Origin: JANNUT01 sp046331425
Lineage (GTDB): Bacteria > Acidobacteriota > Polarisedimenticolia > J045
Direction of reading: 5' to 3'
Assembly (NCBI GenBank): GCA_046331425.1
Contig: JAXLQU010000010.1
Coordinates: forward strand, 62,001-126,000
DNA: 64,000 bases
Shown here piece after piece: positions 8,689-16,825 of this stretch (positions are counted from its first letter, which is position 1; each line of letters starts with the position of its first letter). The notes under the pieces are model-generated. The model was not told where the DNA came from and ran no database searches. It saw only the letters and a program-made list of their open reading frames with translations. A program made the translations under genes and the position numbers.

Positions 8689-10458
8689 ATGAAGATGCGC
8701 GTTTGGTTTCTCCGCTTGGCGGCGTGTGTGCTGTTTACAACGCTGCCGGCGGCATCGGTCGCGGTTGCGGCGAGTGCCAAGGTTCCGGTTCAGACCGTCA
8801 CCCTCGACAACGGCTTGACTCTGCTACTTGTTCCAAAACCGGAATTGACGACGGTCGCAGGCGGGTGGGTGGCGCATGTCGGCTCGGCCAACGAGCGCCC
8901 GGGAATTACCGGCATCAGCCACTTTTTCGAACACATGATGTTCAAGGGAACGCCGACGATCGGCACCAAAGATCCGAAGCGCGACGCTGAGATCATTGCC
9001 GAGCAAGAAAAACTGCAGGATCGAATTCGGCAGCTCAACACGCAGCAGCGCGAGCGTTGGCGCCTCGGTGAAATCGCCGATCCGTACGATCCCGCCACGC
9101 GCCCGCCCGAGTTGACCGAGCTATCGAACAAGTTCGACGCGCTGGTGAAGGAACAACGCGACCTGATGGTCAAGGATGAATTCGATCAGGTCTACACCAA
9201 TGGTGGTGGCTCGGGCATGAACGCCTTCACCAACAACGACATGACGGTCTACTTCATCACCGTCCCTGCCAACAAACTCGAACTGTGGTTTTGGATGGAA
9301 TCGGATCGCCTGATGAATTCGGTGTTCCGCGAGTTCTACAGCGAGCGCGACGTGGTGTACGAAGAACGTCGCTTGCGCACCGAATCGACCCCCACAGGAA
9401 AATTCGATGAACAGCTCGACTCGATCTTTTGGCAGTCGCACCCCTACAACTGGCCCGTGATTGGCTGGCCCGATGACCTGCGTTCCTACACGTTGCAGCA
9501 GGCCAAGGACTATTACGCAACCTACTACCAGCCCGGCAATCTGACCGTGGCGCTGGTCGGCAACTTCGACATCGAAAACGCCAAAACTCTTGCCAAGAAG
9601 TACCTCGGGCGCCTCCCGAAAGGAACGAATTCTGTTCCCGATGTGGTCACCACCGAGATGCCCCAATTGGCCGAGAAGCGCATGAGTGCCGAGTGCGACT
9701 GCCAGCCGCAAATCGAGGTGCGCTATCACACCGTGCCGTTCATGCACAAAGACACGTACCCATTGGAGGTTTTGGCTGGCGTGCTCAACGGTCAGACCGG
9801 CCGGCTGAACAAAGAACTGGTGCTCAAGCAGCAGATCGCTTCCAACGCGGGCGCCGGTCAAAACTCGATGAAGTGGGCTGGAGCGTTCTCGTTCTCGGCG
9901 CAAACCAAAGGGGAGGCCGATCCGGAAGCGCTCGAGCAGGCGTGGTACCGAGAACTCGAGCGAATCCAGAAAGAAGGAGTGCCGCCGCAAGAGTTGGAGA
10001 AGGTCAAGAACAACATCGCCGCCGACGCTTATCGACGATTGCAGCAGCCGTTCTTCCTTCTGATCCAGTTGCTGGTTTACGACGGTCTGAAGACCTGGAC
10101 ATATCTCAACGAATACGCCGACAAGACAGCAGCCGTCACCGCCGATGACGTCAAGCGGGTCGCCAATCAGTACTTCACACCCGAGAACCGAACGGTCGGC
10201 GTCTACACGCGCAAGGCCGGCGCGAGCGCCGAGCCAGTACCGCCGGAGCTGGCCGATCTCCCGGCCGAAATGCAGCAAGGACTCATCGCCCAGACCAAGC
10301 GGATCAAGGCCGAGACCGATGTCGCCAAGCTGAAGCAGGGTCTGGAGCTAGTCGGCCAACAAAAATCGCAGGCTCCACCCATGTTCCAAAAAGCGCTTGC
10401 CTACATGGAGAAGGCCATCACGGAGCGCCTCGCTGCGCTGGAAGGGGGTGCCAAATGA
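8689..10458 (+). CDS. M16 zinc metallopeptidase, catalytic subunit
   Basis: A 589-residue exported protein with a signal peptide (1-28). The inverted zinc site HFFEH is at 78-82; a downstream glutamate in SERDVVYEERR (about 218-228) would be the third ligand. The spacing is about 60 residues longer than in pitrilysin because of a charged, coiled-coil-like insertion (about 95-165). A second M16 domain follows (from about 330). RBS ACGGAGA precedes the ATG by 8 bases. It overlaps its inactive partner by ATGA. Such pairs act as heterodimeric peptidases in the periplasm; the substrate is not known. Confidence 0.92.
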   Translation: MKMRVWFLRLAACVLFTTLPAASVAVAASAKVPVQTVTLDNGLTLLLVPKPELTTVAGGWVAHVGSANERPGITGISHFFEHMMFKGTPTIGTKDPKRDAEIIAEQEKLQDRIRQLNTQQRERWRLGEIADPYDPATRPPELTELSNKFDALVKEQRDLMVKDEFDQVYTNGGGSGMNAFTNNDMTVYFITVPANKLELWFWMESDRLMNSVFREFYSERDVVYEERRLRTESTPTGKFDEQLDSIFWQSHPYNWPVIGWPDDLRSYTLQQAKDYYATYYQPGNLTVALVGNFDIENAKTLAKKYLGRLPKGTNSVPDVVTTEMPQLAEKRMSAECDCQPQIEVRYHTVPFMHKDTYPLEVLAGVLNGQTGRLNKELVLKQQIASNAGAGQNSMKWAGAFSFSAQTKGEADPEALEQAWYRELERIQKEGVPPQELEKVKNNIAADAYRRLQQPFFLLIQLLVYDGLKTWTYLNEYADKTAAVTADDVKRVANQYFTPENRTVGVYTRKAGASAEPVPPELADLPAEMQQGLIAQTKRIKAETDVAKLKQGLELVGQQKSQAPPMFQKALAYMEKAITERLAALEGGAK

Positions 10459-11942
10459 ACCGCCGTTCGCTGCTCGTCTCGATCGCTGTCGGCGCTGCTC
10501 TGACAGGCGCTGCACTCGCTCAGATTCCGCAACATCCCAAACAACTCACCTACCCGGCGCTCAACTTCGAGGTACCAAAAGCCGAGGACTTCCGCGTCAA
10601 ACTCAAGACCGGCCAAGCTGCTTACGTCGCCGAGGATCATGCGCTCCCACTGGTAACGGTTTCGATCACGGTGCGCGCCGGTGCGTGGCTCGACCCAGCG
10701 AACAAACCGGGGGTCGCCAGCCTCACCGGCTCGATGATGCGCGATGGCGGCACGGAACGATCCACCGCTGAGCAATTCGACGAGGAGGTCGATTTCCTGG
10801 CCGCCGATCTCAATAGCTTCATCGGCCTGACACAGGGGGGTGCGTCGCTCAATTGCCTTTCCAAGGATCTGGAGAAAGGCCTCGACCTGTTGTTCGAGAT
10901 GATGACCAAACCACGCTTTCAGGCCGATCGGCTGGCCGTGCGGAAGGGCACGATCCTCGAGGAGATGAAGCAACGCAACGATGACGCCGGTACGATCCTC
11001 GAGCGCGAATGGGGTTGGCTGATGTACGGCCAAGAGCACTTCGCTCCACGCGAGCAGACGCAGGCCGAACTCGATTCGATCACTCGAGAGGATCTGATCA
11101 ACTTCCACAAGATGTACTGGCGCCCCGAACAGATGATCATCGCGGCGTCCGGCGACTTGGATAAGGCCAAGCTGATCGCATCACTGGAAAAACGCTTTGC
11201 CGCCTGGAAACCGACAGGACCTGTGGCCAAGATCGCCTGGCCGCCGCCTGCGCCAAAACACACGCCCAAGCCCGGCCTGTACCTGGTGGAGAAGGACATC
11301 CCGCAGGGCAAGGTCTACATCGGCCACCTCGGCGCGCAGCGCGACCCCAACTGGAGCAATCCCGACAACGTCGCGCTGCAAGTCATGAACGACATTCTGG
11401 GCGGTGGTGGATTTACCTCGCGAATCACCAAGCGAGTCCGCTCCGATGAGGGTCTGGCCTACAGCGCCGGATCGCGCTTCGGCATCGACAACTATTGGCC
11501 GGGCACGTTCCGTGTCTCGTATCAGTCGAAGAGTCCGACCGTCGCGTTGGCCGCCAAGCTCTCGCTGGAAGAGATCGAGAAGATCCGTACGCAACTCGTG
11601 CCCGCGGAAGAACTCACCACCTCGAAGAACAGCTTCGTCGACACCTTCCCTCAGACCTTCCAGTCCAAGGCTGCGATCGTCAACACGTACGCCGCCGACG
11701 AGTACATCGGCCGGCCACACGCCTACTGGCAGATGTATCGCGACAACATGCGCAAGGTGACGGCCGAGGATGTGCGGCGGGTGGCGCAGCAGTACCTCAA
11801 ACCGGACCAACTGGTGATGTTGATCGTCGGCAAGTGGTCCGACATCGAACCGGGAGATGCCGGCAAGCGCGCCAGCATGAAGGAACTGTTCGGGGGCAAA
11901 CCGATCGTGCTGCCGCTGCGTGATCCATTGACCCTGAAGTAG
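10455..11942 (+). CDS. M16 peptidase family, non-catalytic partner
   Basis: A 495-residue exported protein (signal peptide 1-22, ending ALA). It has the M16 fold (RAGAWLDPANKPGVASLTGSMMRDGGT; later GGGGFTSRITKRVRSDEGLAYSAGS, the usual R/Y motif of the second domain) but the HxxEH position reads GSMMRDGG, so it cannot bind zinc in the usual way. ATGA overlap with the catalytic partner indicates coupled production. The conserved R/Y region of the second domain is intact, as expected if this chain supplies substrate-binding residues to the active one. Confidence 0.9.
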   Translation: MNRRSLLVSIAVGAALTGAALAQIPQHPKQLTYPALNFEVPKAEDFRVKLKTGQAAYVAEDHALPLVTVSITVRAGAWLDPANKPGVASLTGSMMRDGGTERSTAEQFDEEVDFLAADLNSFIGLTQGGASLNCLSKDLEKGLDLLFEMMTKPRFQADRLAVRKGTILEEMKQRNDDAGTILEREWGWLMYGQEHFAPREQTQAELDSITREDLINFHKMYWRPEQMIIAASGDLDKAKLIASLEKRFAAWKPTGPVAKIAWPPPAPKHTPKPGLYLVEKDIPQGKVYIGHLGAQRDPNWSNPDNVALQVMNDILGGGGFTSRITKRVRSDEGLAYSAGSRFGIDNYWPGTFRVSYQSKSPTVALAAKLSLEEIEKIRTQLVPAEELTTSKNSFVDTFPQTFQSKAAIVNTYAADEYIGRPHAYWQMYRDNMRKVTAEDVRRVAQQYLKPDQLVMLIVGKWSDIEPGDAGKRASMKELFGGKPIVLPLRDPLTLK

Positions 11943-11950
11943 TCACTGTC

Positions 11951-11977
11951 CAGGGGCGGCCTCTCGGGCCGCCCCTG
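11951..11977. terminator. convergent GC hairpin
   Basis: A perfect 11-base-pair stem (11951-11961 with 11967-11977, loop TCTCG) lies between the stops of the plus-strand M16 gene and the minus-strand unknown gene at 11989. No T-run follows on either strand, so it is a hairpin at a convergent junction rather than a canonical intrinsic terminator. Confidence 0.5.
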
Positions 11978-11988
11978 CCACACCGCCG

Positions 11989-12477
11989 CTACACTGACTC
12001 GACGATCGTCATGTCATGGCGTGAACGGTAGTGCGCGAAACCGCCAACCTGGCCCTGCACAGGACCACCCACCAAAGGGACGCTCGACCGGTATCGCAAC
12101 GGAAACAGCTCGGGTGGCGATCGCTCGAGTTGCTCATACAGGCGATCGAGCGCCTCCGGATCGGGCGCGAGCAATCCGCACCATAGGCGTAAGCGTCGAT
12201 TCGGCAGCAGCACTGTGGGCTGCACGATCTCGATCCCGTCATGCCCCGCGATCGGCGGCGTGAGATACCCAACCGCAGTCGTACCGTCGGCGAGTTGGAA
12301 ACTAGCGCGAACCACGAACATCCCTGCACTTGCATCGAGTGGCCCATCGATCGGGAATGGTTGCAGCGTCGCCGCGTGCTCCTCGTCGCGCTCGGCAGCA
12401 TCGAACACGAATTCCCAAACCGCCGATTGCTCCAAATCGTCGCAGGTCAGCTCATGCACCTGCTTGCGTACCGTCAT
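11989..12477 (-). CDS. conserved-looking small protein, unknown function
   Basis: A 162-residue cytosolic protein that I do not recognise. The start is the ATG at 12477, whose ATGA overlaps the sodC stop; a longer open frame reaches 12699 but its extra residues lie in frame-shadow of sodC. The body is beta-rich with charged turns (VVRASFQLADGTTAVGYLTP, RRLRLWCGLLAPDPEALDRLYEQL), with no signal peptide or membrane span. Coupling to sodC suggests co-production with the superoxide dismutase, though SodC is exported and this protein is not. Confidence 0.7.
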   Translation of the reverse strand: MTVRKQVHELTCDDLEQSAVWEFVFDAAERDEEHAATLQPFPIDGPLDASAGMFVVRASFQLADGTTAVGYLTPPIAGHDGIEIVQPTVLLPNRRLRLWCGLLAPDPEALDRLYEQLERSPPELFPLRYRSSVPLVGGPVQGQVGGFAHYRSRHDMTIVESV

Positions 12478-13124
12478 CGGCCAGGTCGACCACCGGTCGC
12501 AGTGGCTGGGGTCGCCGGGTTGGACGGCGCTGCACTCGGCGGCCTCTCGATGGTCGGCGGCGTCGTCGGTGGGAGAACCGGTGGCGTGGGGTTGGCGTGT
12601 TCCTCGATGACGCCGCAGGCGATCCGGGCTCCACCCTTGGCAGCGGCTGTCCCCTTGTCTTCCTCGTCGTGCAGCACGATCGAGCGACCCAAGATGCAAC
12701 TCTTCCCACCACCCAAAGACAACCCGTGCGCCACGAAGCGCGTGACGGCCACACCGGTCTGATCGGCGATCAAGTTACCGAAGTCCCCGGCATGACACGA
12801 CGCCGCGCCAGGCACGCCATGCTCGGCCTTCGCATCGGGGTCGAAATGATCGCCGGCCCCCGAACCGTCCGGTTTGCTGCAGTCGCCCCACTGATGGATG
12901 TGAAAGCCGTGACGACCCGGAGTCAGCCCGACGGCTTGGATCGTGATCTCCAGACCATCGTTCGCTGGACGGAACGTGGCCAAGCCATGAACGCCGCTCT
13001 TTCCCAACGGCCGGATCACCGCTTGAGCCAACTCGACGCTACCGGCGAGCCCGCTGTGATTCTCGTGGGCCTGAACGCCTGGCGCGGCCACGGACAAAGC
13101 TAGAACGACGCCGACTTTTCGCAT
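12474..13124 (-). CDS. sodC: Cu/Zn superoxide dismutase with proline-rich tail
   Basis: A 216-residue periplasmic Cu/Zn superoxide dismutase. Signal peptide 1-19. Ligands are all visible: copper H75 and H77 (FHIHQWGDC), bridging H93, zinc H102, H111 and D114 (HAGDFGNL), copper H152 (RSIVLHDEED). C82 and C170 match the structural disulfide, and the active-site arginine lies after C170 only as ARIACGVI, as usual. Two extra cysteines (110, 143) are unusual. After the fold ends (about residue 175) comes a 40-residue Pro/Thr/Ala-rich tail absent from typical SodC. Start: ATG at 13124; an in-frame GTG at 13145 is possible. Confidence 0.93.
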   Translation of the reverse strand: MRKVGVVLALSVAAPGVQAHENHSGLAGSVELAQAVIRPLGKSGVHGLATFRPANDGLEITIQAVGLTPGRHGFHIHQWGDCSKPDGSGAGDHFDPDAKAEHGVPGAASCHAGDFGNLIADQTGVAVTRFVAHGLSLGGGKSCILGRSIVLHDEEDKGTAAAKGGARIACGVIEEHANPTPPVLPPTTPPTIERPPSAAPSNPATPATATGGRPGR

Positions 13125-13281
13125 CGCTTCCGAGCCTCGACGCACCGCTGGGCGTCAACTGACGCCGAGCGGTACTTGGATGTCGTGGAAATGAGAAGTG
13201 GGCCCGGGGCCTTGGCCCGTGCGGATCCTAGTCGTGGTGTTGCGCGCGCACAACCCCTTTTTTTTGCGTTCCAGACGCAAG

Positions 13282-14739
13282 CTACGATTGGGCGCCCAAG
13301 CGCTCGTTCTCGACCGACGTCAACTCGCTCTCGTCGATGTTGCCCGTTGGGTACACGCCCGAGAAGCAGGCGTGACAGGTGTCATGTAGAGAAACGGGCG
13401 ATTCGTCCCGCACCGACTGCACCAGATCCGGCAGATCTTGGTAGATCACGGCGTCGGCCCCGAGCGCTTCGGCGATCTGTTCGACACTCCGGTCGCGCGC
13501 GATCAACTCTTTGCGTGTCGACATGTCGATGCCGTAGACGCATGGGTGCGACAGCGGTGGAGCGGTTGACGCTAGATAGACCTTGGCAGCGCCTGCGTCA
13601 CGAACCATCTGAATGATCTGGCGCGATGTCGTGCCACGCACGATCGAGTCGTCCACGATCAGCACCCGCTTGCCCAACACCTCCTGTGCAATGACGTTGA
13701 GTTTGTGGCGCACCGACTTCTTGCGTTGCTCGTCACCCGGCATGATGAACGTGCGTCCCACGTAGCGATTCTTGACCAACGCTTCGCGATACGACCAGCC
13801 CAGGGCTTGCGCCATCTCCAGCGCGGCAGCGCGCGACGATTCGGGCACGGGGACGACGACATCGGCCATCAAACCGAGCTGCTGTACCTTGCGCGCCAAG
13901 CTGCGTCCCATTCCTTCGCGCACTCGGTAGACCGACATCCCATCCAAGCGGCTATCGGGGCGAGCGAAGTAGACGAACTCGAAGACGCAAGGACGAAACG
14001 TCGGCTCGGCAACTTGTTCCCACAGCACCTCGCCGTTTTCACGGATGAACAGCGCTTCGCCTGGTCGCGGTCGCCCTGCGACTTCGTAGCCGAGCGATTC
14101 CAACACCACGCTCTCCGAGGCGACCGCATGCACGGTGGTTCCGTCGGAACGCATCCGCTTGCCGTAGCAGATCGGCTTGATTCCGTACGGGTCGCGAAAC
14201 GCGAACATCCCCTCGCCTGCGATGAAACCGACCACCGAGTACGCACCCTTGACCTGCGCGAAAACCTCGGCCACGGCAGCACGAAAGCACTCTGTGGTGA
14301 ATCGTCCGCCGCCGGCCTGACGGGCCAACGCGTCGGCAAACACGTTGAGAATCAACTCGACATCACAATGACTGAGCAGGTGACGCCGACCGTGCGCCAG
14401 CAGTTGCGCCCGCAGGTCTTCGTAGTTGGCGACGTTACCGTTGTGCGCCATTGCAATCCCGAAGGGGTGCGTCAAGACGAACGGCTGTGCATCCTCGGCG
14501 CCGCCCGAACCAACGGTCGGATAGCGCACATGTCCGAGCGCGACGTTTCCTCTTACACCTGCCATGCGCTCGGCGGTGAACACGTCGCTGACCAACCCTT
14601 CGTCCTTACGAAGATGAAATCGCCCGTCGTACGCCACGATTCCGGCGGCATCCTGTCCGCGATGCTGGATGGCAAGCAATCCGTCGTGAACTTCGCGCAC
14701 CGGATCTTCGGTGCCGATCAGCCCGATGAATCCACACAT
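13282..14739 (-). CDS. purF: amidophosphoribosyltransferase (Fe-S type)
   Basis: A 485-residue enzyme of the first committed step of purine synthesis (PRPP plus glutamine to phosphoribosylamine). Cys2 right after Met (MCGFIGLIG) is the glutaminase nucleophile, so no propeptide is present. The PRPP loop is VLIVDDSIVRGTT. Cysteines in PCVFEFVYFARPDS, HPCVYGIDMSTR and CHACFSGVYPTG match the four Fe-S ligands of the Bacillus-type enzyme, so an oxygen-sensitive cluster is predicted. It lies upstream of sodC on the same strand, with a 157-base gap holding no gene. purH is elsewhere in this window (20678). Confidence 0.96.
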   Translation of the reverse strand: MCGFIGLIGTEDPVREVHDGLLAIQHRGQDAAGIVAYDGRFHLRKDEGLVSDVFTAERMAGVRGNVALGHVRYPTVGSGGAEDAQPFVLTHPFGIAMAHNGNVANYEDLRAQLLAHGRRHLLSHCDVELILNVFADALARQAGGGRFTTECFRAAVAEVFAQVKGAYSVVGFIAGEGMFAFRDPYGIKPICYGKRMRSDGTTVHAVASESVVLESLGYEVAGRPRPGEALFIRENGEVLWEQVAEPTFRPCVFEFVYFARPDSRLDGMSVYRVREGMGRSLARKVQQLGLMADVVVPVPESSRAAALEMAQALGWSYREALVKNRYVGRTFIMPGDEQRKKSVRHKLNVIAQEVLGKRVLIVDDSIVRGTTSRQIIQMVRDAGAAKVYLASTAPPLSHPCVYGIDMSTRKELIARDRSVEQIAEALGADAVIYQDLPDLVQSVRDESPVSLHDTCHACFSGVYPTGNIDESELTSVENERLGAQS

Positions 14740-14756
14740 ACACGCAGCCCTCCGGC

Positions 14757-14780
14757 AATTCGGGGACGGTATACGAATTA
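14757..14780. repeat. solo half of REP-like element
   Basis: A single 24-base copy of the core found in the palindromes at 8495 and 62340, with AATTCG at one end and CGAATT at the other so the unit is itself weakly palindromic. It begins 18 bases upstream of the purF start codon and lies in its leader. No second arm is found within the next 80 bases, so it is a lone or decayed copy. Confidence 0.55.
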
Positions 14781-14837
14781 GCCGCAGGCCGCATCGGCTT
14801 GCGATGGAGATCTTGCATCGAAAGCGGCTGCCTTACG

Positions 14838-15848
14838 CTACGGCAGCCAGATGACATCGCCGGCGACGCCGCCAATCGGTATCGAGTTGATGACCTTGGG
14901 CGCTTTGCCATCCCCAAGTTCGACCACCGCGAGCCAGCGCTTCTCGTCGTCGTCCTGCATCGAGACAGCGGCGTACTTGCCATCGGGACTCACCGCGAGT
15001 TCCTGCGCGTAACCACCCATGTCGAGCTTGCCCAGGACCTTTCGTGTTGTCGCGTCCACGACGGCCAGATCGACTTCTCTTCCGGTTGCGGTCACTACTA
15101 CCTGCTCACCGTTGGGTGTGAACGCCAAGTCACTCAGGTAGTCGGCGACCTTGAACAGGGTCGGCGCACCCACCGACCGATCGGCGGCAAGCGTCAGGAT
15201 CGCCAGATGCCCCATCGGGTTGGTGCTGACCCAAATCTCGTTGGTGTGAGGCCGGGTCGCGACATGATCAGGCACCGGTCCGATCTCGAGGCGCTGCACC
15301 CGAGGGATCTTGGCCGGATCTTTGGCGTCGATTACTCCGACACTGTTGTTGCTGCGCATTCCGACGACCAACACGTTGGCGCCATTGAATACAGCCAACT
15401 CCTGCGGCCAACCGTCGGAGAGGATCGCCGAGCCAGCGGGGTCGCGATACGGCGGCTTCATCCAGTAGAGGGCTTGGTCTTTCTGGCCCGAGATCCACAT
15501 CGTACCGAGCGAGTCGAAGGCCAAATCCCTTGGCGCGCAGGCGGAACAGGCCTGAATCGTACGGATCGGCAGAAGCTTCGTGAGATCGATGACCGTCAGA
15601 TCCGAACCGGCTGCTCGATCGGTACCACGGTTTGCGACGTAGAGAGCCCCGTCGTGCAACGCGAACGCTCGCGGCCCGATTCCGGTCGGGACCACCGCCA
15701 GCGGCTCGCCCATCGGAGAGTAGAACTCGACGTGATGCTCCGTGATGATCGTGACCGCGATTCGCCCCACCGGCTGTGCCACCACGACGTCGATCGAAAC
15801 AGTGACCATCGCGAGCGCAACGGACAACAACCACAGTTCTCGACGCAT
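14838..15848 (-). CDS. secreted YVTN-type beta-propeller protein
   Basis: A 336-residue exported protein: signal peptide (1-22, ending VVVA) and about seven beta-propeller blades with the YVTN/WD-like pattern (ALHDGALYVANRGTD, DLAFTPNGEQVVVTATG, ELAVSPDGKYAAVSMQD). Start is the second of two adjacent ATGs (15848), with AGGAAGG 7 bases upstream. Such propellers are ligand-binding or scaffold proteins; no catalytic motif is visible. Two cysteines (CSAC, about residue 112) may bind metal or form a disulfide. Located after purF across 98 bases; the stop codon sits in a 7-base-pair hairpin (14826-14848). Confidence 0.8.
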   Translation of the reverse strand: MRRELWLLSVALAMVTVSIDVVVAQPVGRIAVTIITEHHVEFYSPMGEPLAVVPTGIGPRAFALHDGALYVANRGTDRAAGSDLTVIDLTKLLPIRTIQACSACAPRDLAFDSLGTMWISGQKDQALYWMKPPYRDPAGSAILSDGWPQELAVFNGANVLVVGMRSNNSVGVIDAKDPAKIPRVQRLEIGPVPDHVATRPHTNEIWVSTNPMGHLAILTLAADRSVGAPTLFKVADYLSDLAFTPNGEQVVVTATGREVDLAVVDATTRKVLGKLDMGGYAQELAVSPDGKYAAVSMQDDDEKRWLAVVELGDGKAPKVINSIPIGGVAGDVIWLP

Positions 15849-16081
15849 CATTCGGCCTTCCTCAGTCGCATGGATCGCGACGCGGGGCGATTGTGGCCCA
15901 GCCCCTTCCGAGTCACCACCCGCACTTGGCGATCTGGTGAAAACGGCCCACCACCAAGGGTTTCCGACTCCGTCCGTATTGTCCTGGTAGGTCGATCTCG
16001 ATTGCCGCGGCGCTTTCTCTTTGTACTTTTCAGCGCACACAGCGCACGGCTTTGGGGAGTGATGCGCTGCGGAGCCCGCCG

Positions 16082-16825
16082 GTGTCGAGGATCGTCACGA
16101 TCGGACGCAGAGGCCTTCCAAATGTCGCGATGGCGGCCCTGGTCGCTTTGATCTCGACAGCGGCCGGGCACGCCTCACGAGTTGGGATCCCGGCGCTTCC
16201 GTCTGTCTATACCGCAGCTGATGAGTTGTCGGAAGCTCCATCCGATCCACTGGCGCCGTTCCGGCTGTCGCTCGGTAGCTCGATCAGCGCGCTCAAGAAG
16301 GTCGCTTCGGTCGACGTGCAGGGCTATCTGCGCGCCAAAGACGACGTCTATTTGCATGTCGCGCTCCCATCCAGCACCGAGGCTGCCTCGTTGCTTCCCT
16401 GTGAACTCGGGATCGATGTGCTGGATGGCGACTTCTTCTACCAAAACGGATCGCAGCTGATGGAGGCGACGTTTCTGGCCCGCGACCTCCGCGGCAACGA
16501 GCACGCGATCGATGCGTTGCAACGAACCTTCGGCAAACCCGACTTCGAGGTGGTGCTCCCGGGCGCTCTGAACCTCGTAATCGGATTTCGTACGCGTGAC
16601 GGTTTCTTGTTGTGCACGTTCGATGATCTCCCGTTCTTTCGCATCAGCGCATTTCGAAACGACCCGCAAGATCTGATGGCCGGTTCGCAGATGCTGTTGT
16701 TCGAGGGGTTATCCGACTATTCGCAACGGCTGGAGCGGGGCGAATCACAGAACTCGCTGATTCAAGCGTTGATGAGTGTGGTGACACAGGCCGGCATGGC
16801 GCGGAGCCTGCTCAAACCGATGTAG
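16082..16825 (+). CDS. exported protein of unknown function
   Basis: A 247-residue protein I do not recognise. Start chosen at GTG 16082 because GGAG lies 7 bases upstream; an earlier in-frame TTG at 16052 is possible. An N-terminal hydrophobic stretch (AMAALVALISTAAGHAS) looks like a signal peptide. The rest is mixed alpha/beta, and the region LGSSISALKKVASVDVQGYLRAKDDVYLHVALP may be a repeat-like module similar to those that compare model and observed ligand binding, but this is weak. Its 3' end overlaps the convergent DUF115 gene by 14 bases. Divergent from the propeller gene across 233 bases, which should hold promoters for both. Confidence 0.65.
   Translation: MSRIVTIGRRGLPNVAMAALVALISTAAGHASRVGIPALPSVYTAADELSEAPSDPLAPFRLSLGSSISALKKVASVDVQGYLRAKDDVYLHVALPSSTEAASLLPCELGIDVLDGDFFYQNGSQLMEATFLARDLRGNEHAIDALQRTFGKPDFEVVLPGALNLVIGFRTRDGFLLCTFDDLPFFRISAFRNDPQDLMAGSQMLLFEGLSDYSQRLERGESQNSLIQALMSVVTQAGMARSLLKPM

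Noticed and set aside
13251..13275. Eight-T run plus small hairpin as a terminator between purF and sodC
   Set aside because: For minus-strand transcription the hairpin is followed by A, not U. For the plus strand the stem before the T-run is only four to five pairs and no gene lies upstream.
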